Shown piece after piece: positions 5,231 through 7,497 of a stretch of DNA of 7,497 bases. How positions within the stretch are numbered: the first letter of the stretch is position 1; the number at the start of each line of letters is the position of its first letter. Below the pieces are notes generated by a model that saw only the letters and a program-made list of their open reading frames with translations, did no database searches and had not been told where the DNA came from. The translations under genes were made by a program, and so were the position numbers. This DNA comes from Rhodospirillaceae bacterium UBA6608 (GTDB lineage Bacteria; Pseudomonadota; Alphaproteobacteria; Rhodospirillales_A; Casp-alpha2), in the NCBI GenBank assembly GCA_002433335.1, contig DJHY01000201.1, forward strand, positions 1 through 7,497, in the 5' to 3' direction.

Positions 5231-7497
5231 ATGGATTCCGCCAAAAAAGGTATGTCGCAGGATCTTTTCCTGGCCGACAGCTATGCCCCGTTCTCTGGCG
5301 TCTACGACGAGATGATGGACCAGACCCACGGCGTGCGCCCGCATTGGCGTTACTTCCTGGAAAGCCTGGGCAGGTTCAGCCAGACCGAATTGCGCGAACG
5401 CTGGGACACGGCGCAGCGCCTCGTCCGCGAAAACGGCACGACCTATAACATCTACGACGAAACCGGCGAGTCAACGCGCCCCTGGCGGATGGACCCCCTG
5501 CCCTTTCTGATCGGGCCGGAAGAATGGAAATCCCTGGAAGCGGGGCTGATCCAGCGGGCCAAGCTGTTGAACGCCGTGGTCCGCGATATCTACGGCGAAC
5601 AGGATCTGCTTCAGCGGAACCTGCTGCCGTCGTCTCTGATCTACGGCAACCCGGCGTTCCTGCGCCCGATGCACGGCATTAAACCACCCGGCGATGTGCA
5701 CCTGCACTTCCTGGCATTCGACTTGGCCCGCGCCGCCGACCAGCGCTGGTGGGTTCTAAGCGACCGCACCCAGGCTCCGTCCGGCGCCGGGTATACGCTG
5801 GAAAACCGCATCGTTCTGGCCCGCACCCTGCCCGACATCTTCCGCTCGGCGCAGGTTCATCGTTTGGCCGGGTTTTTCCAGGCCCTGTCGGACAACCTGA
5901 TCGCGCTGACCGGCAAGGACGAGCCGCTGGCCGTGCTGATGACGCCGGGCCCACACAACGAAACCTATTTCGAGCATGCCTATCTGGCGCGCTATCTGGG
6001 CTTCCCCCTGGTCGAGGGCGCGGACCTGACCGTGCGCGACAACAAGGTCTATCTGAAGACCCTGAACGGTCTGAAGCAGGTCGACTTGATCTTGCGCCGC
6101 GTCGATTCAGACTTCTGCGATCCGCTGGAACTGCGAAACGACTCGCTGCTGGGCGTGGCCGGGCTGGTCGCCGCCGCCCGCGCGGGCAACGTCGTGATCG
6201 CCAATTCGCTCGGCTCCGGCGTGGTCGAATGCGAAGCCTTGATGAGCTTCTATCCGGGTCTGTGCCGGGAGCTTCTGGGCGAAGACTTGAAAATACCCTC
6301 GCTAGCTACCTGGTGGTGCGGCCAGGAACAGGAACGCGAATACGTCAGCCAACATCTGGACGAATTGGCCCTGCGGCCGACGTTCTCCAACTCATCGATC
6401 CTGTCGAACCGCAAAGGGGCCTTGCTGCCCGGTCAGGCGATCGGCGACCGCAGGCAAGAGGTCTTGGACCTGCTGGACCGTCGCGGCTACCAGTACTTCG
6501 GGCAGGAAACCCTGACCCTCTCGACCACGCCCGGCTGGTCCGAGGAAGGCATCGTGCCGCGCCCGGTGGTCCTGCGCGTCTATCTTTGCGCCGACGGCGA
6601 CAGCTACCGCGTGATGCCGGGCGGCCTGACCCGCACCACCGACAGCGTCAACGCCCAGGCCGTAACCATGCAGCAGGGCGATGCCTCGAAAGATACCTGG
6701 GTCCTGTCGGACACGCCGGTCTCGACCTTTACCCGGTTGGCTGCGCCCGATCAGGCGGTGACCTTGCGGCGCAGCGGCAATGACCTGCCCTCGCGCGTCG
6801 CTGACAACCTGTACTGGCTGGGCCGTTACGCCGAACGGACGGAAAGCTCCGTGCGCCTGATGCGGGCGATGATCCTGCGCCTCGCGGGTGAAGCCGGCGC
6901 CGGCGACGAGCCGCAGACCCTGACCCGCCTGACCAACATCCTGGTCGATCTGGAATACCTCAACCGGCGGACCGCCAATAAGGCCGCCGCCGGGGGCATC
7001 CGCGGCGTCGAACGAGAACTGGCGATCATCCTGTTCGATCGCGGCCGCGCCAACGGCTTGTTGAACTTGCTGGGAAATTTGCAACGCACGGCCTCGCTAG
7101 TGCGCGAACGCCTCAGCACCGATTCATGGCGTATTCTGAACAGCCTGCATCAACAGGCGGTCGGACAGGCATCGATGATTCGCCTGGACGTCAACGCCGC
7201 GTTGGCCTTTCTGAACCACATCCTGGAAGAGCTTTCGGCCTTCAGCGGCATGCAGATGGAAAACATGACGCGCTCGCTGGGTTGGCGACTGCTGGATACG
7301 GGGCGGCGCGTCGACCGCATTACCCATACGTCCAAGCTGATCCGCGAATTGGTGTTCGACGGCAACCCCGCGGAAGAAGGGCGTTTGGACCTGTTGCTGG
7401 AATTGGGCGACAGTTCGATGACCTACCGGACCCGCTACCTGTCGACGGTGCAATTGCCCGCGGTGGTCGATTTGTTGCTGACCGACGATACCACTCC
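5231..7497 (+). CDS. Circularly permuted ATP-grasp protein fused to alpha-E (DUF403) domain, 3'-truncated
   Basis: The frame stays open from 5231 to the window edge, giving 755 complete codons with no stop, so the C-terminus is missing. Residues ~10-500 are a type 2 circularly permuted ATP-grasp, predicted to ligate an amine to a carboxylate by way of an acyl-phosphate. Landmarks are GVYDEMMD near the N-terminus, MTPGPHNETYFEH (237-249), DLILRRVDSDFCDPLEL (285-301), NSLGSGVVE (325-333), and then ATWWCG. From ~518 the alpha-E domain begins with LPSRVADNLYWLGRYAERTE (519-538) and continues as helices to the edge. This domain usually has about 300 residues, so roughly 70-90 are probably missing. 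In many bacteria these two domains are separate neighbouring genes; here they are one chain. The gene follows the transglutaminase/DUF2126 gene by 135 bases and probably works with it. The reaction is predicted from the fold; the substrate is unknown. Confidence 0.92.
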   Translation, partial: MDSAKKGMSQDLFLADSYAPFSGVYDEMMDQTHGVRPHWRYFLESLGRFSQTELRERWDTAQRLVRENGTTYNIYDETGESTRPWRMDPLPFLIGPEEWKSLEAGLIQRAKLLNAVVRDIYGEQDLLQRNLLPSSLIYGNPAFLRPMHGIKPPGDVHLHFLAFDLARAADQRWWVLSDRTQAPSGAGYTLENRIVLARTLPDIFRSAQVHRLAGFFQALSDNLIALTGKDEPLAVLMTPGPHNETYFEHAYLARYLGFPLVEGADLTVRDNKVYLKTLNGLKQVDLILRRVDSDFCDPLELRNDSLLGVAGLVAAARAGNVVIANSLGSGVVECEALMSFYPGLCRELLGEDLKIPSLATWWCGQEQEREYVSQHLDELALRPTFSNSSILSNRKGALLPGQAIGDRRQEVLDLLDRRGYQYFGQETLTLSTTPGWSEEGIVPRPVVLRVYLCADGDSYRVMPGGLTRTTDSVNAQAVTMQQGDASKDTWVLSDTPVSTFTRLAAPDQAVTLRRSGNDLPSRVADNLYWLGRYAERTESSVRLMRAMILRLAGEAGAGDEPQTLTRLTNILVDLEYLNRRTANKAAAGGIRGVERELAIILFDRGRANGLLNLLGNLQRTASLVRERLSTDSWRILNSLHQQAVGQASMIRLDVNAALAFLNHILEELSAFSGMQMENMTRSLGWRLLDTGRRVDRITHTSKLIRELVFDGNPAEEGRLDLLLELGDSSMTYRTRYLSTVQLPAVVDLLLTDDTT

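Noticed and set aside
5749..6783. Plus-strand open frame (344 codons) inside the ATP-grasp gene
   Set aside because: It is a frame-shifted reading of the ATP-grasp gene. The translation is dominated by Arg, Gly and Pro, while the other frame carries all the conserved motifs without interruption.
6392..7084. Minus-strand open frame (230 codons) opposite the ATP-grasp/alpha-E junction
   Set aside because: It is antisense to the continuous ATP-grasp/alpha-E frame and is Gln- and Gly-rich with no motif.

Overview
The window is a GC-rich piece of a bacterial chromosome, with four protein-coding genes all on the + strand and strong G/C preference at third codon positions. The gene content and codon style suggest an alphaproteobacterium, possibly of the Rhodospirillales type. 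This is an inference; there is no rRNA or other taxonomic marker here. I see no tRNA, rRNA, CRISPR array, insertion sequence or phage gene.

Layout. (1) Bases 1-849 are the C-terminal part of an acyl-CoA dehydrogenase, closed by a very clear intrinsic terminator (884-918). (2) A short intergenic region carries an imperfect inverted repeat (917-957). It leads into a 217-residue zeta-class glutathione S-transferase of the maleylacetoacetate isomerase type (1010-1663). (3) A 120-bp intergenic region with a promoter candidate and a short direct repeat precedes a 1103-residue protein (1784-5095). That protein fuses a bacterial transglutaminase-like cysteine-peptidase-fold domain, with an intact Cys-His-Asp triad, to a DUF2126 putative amidoligase domain. 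(4) After a 135-bp gap with an AT-rich patch and a hairpin comes a large open frame that runs off the window (5231-7497). It encodes a circularly permuted ATP-grasp domain fused to an alpha-E (DUF403) domain. Because it has no stop inside the window it is easy to overlook.

How they fit together. Genes 3 and 4 form a compact version of a widespread but poorly characterised module: transglutaminase-like domain, putative GS-fold amidoligase, circularly permuted ATP-grasp and alpha-E. Comparative genomics predicts that it makes or attaches a peptide or amide tag. Here four domains sit on two polypeptides. Genes of this group often lie near another transglutaminase-like gene and an Anbu (proteasome-like) protease, and the downstream flank would be the place to look for them. 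Genes 1 and 2 look like ordinary metabolic genes separated from the module. The chemistry and substrate of the module cannot be read from the sequence, so this is the most interesting part of the window.
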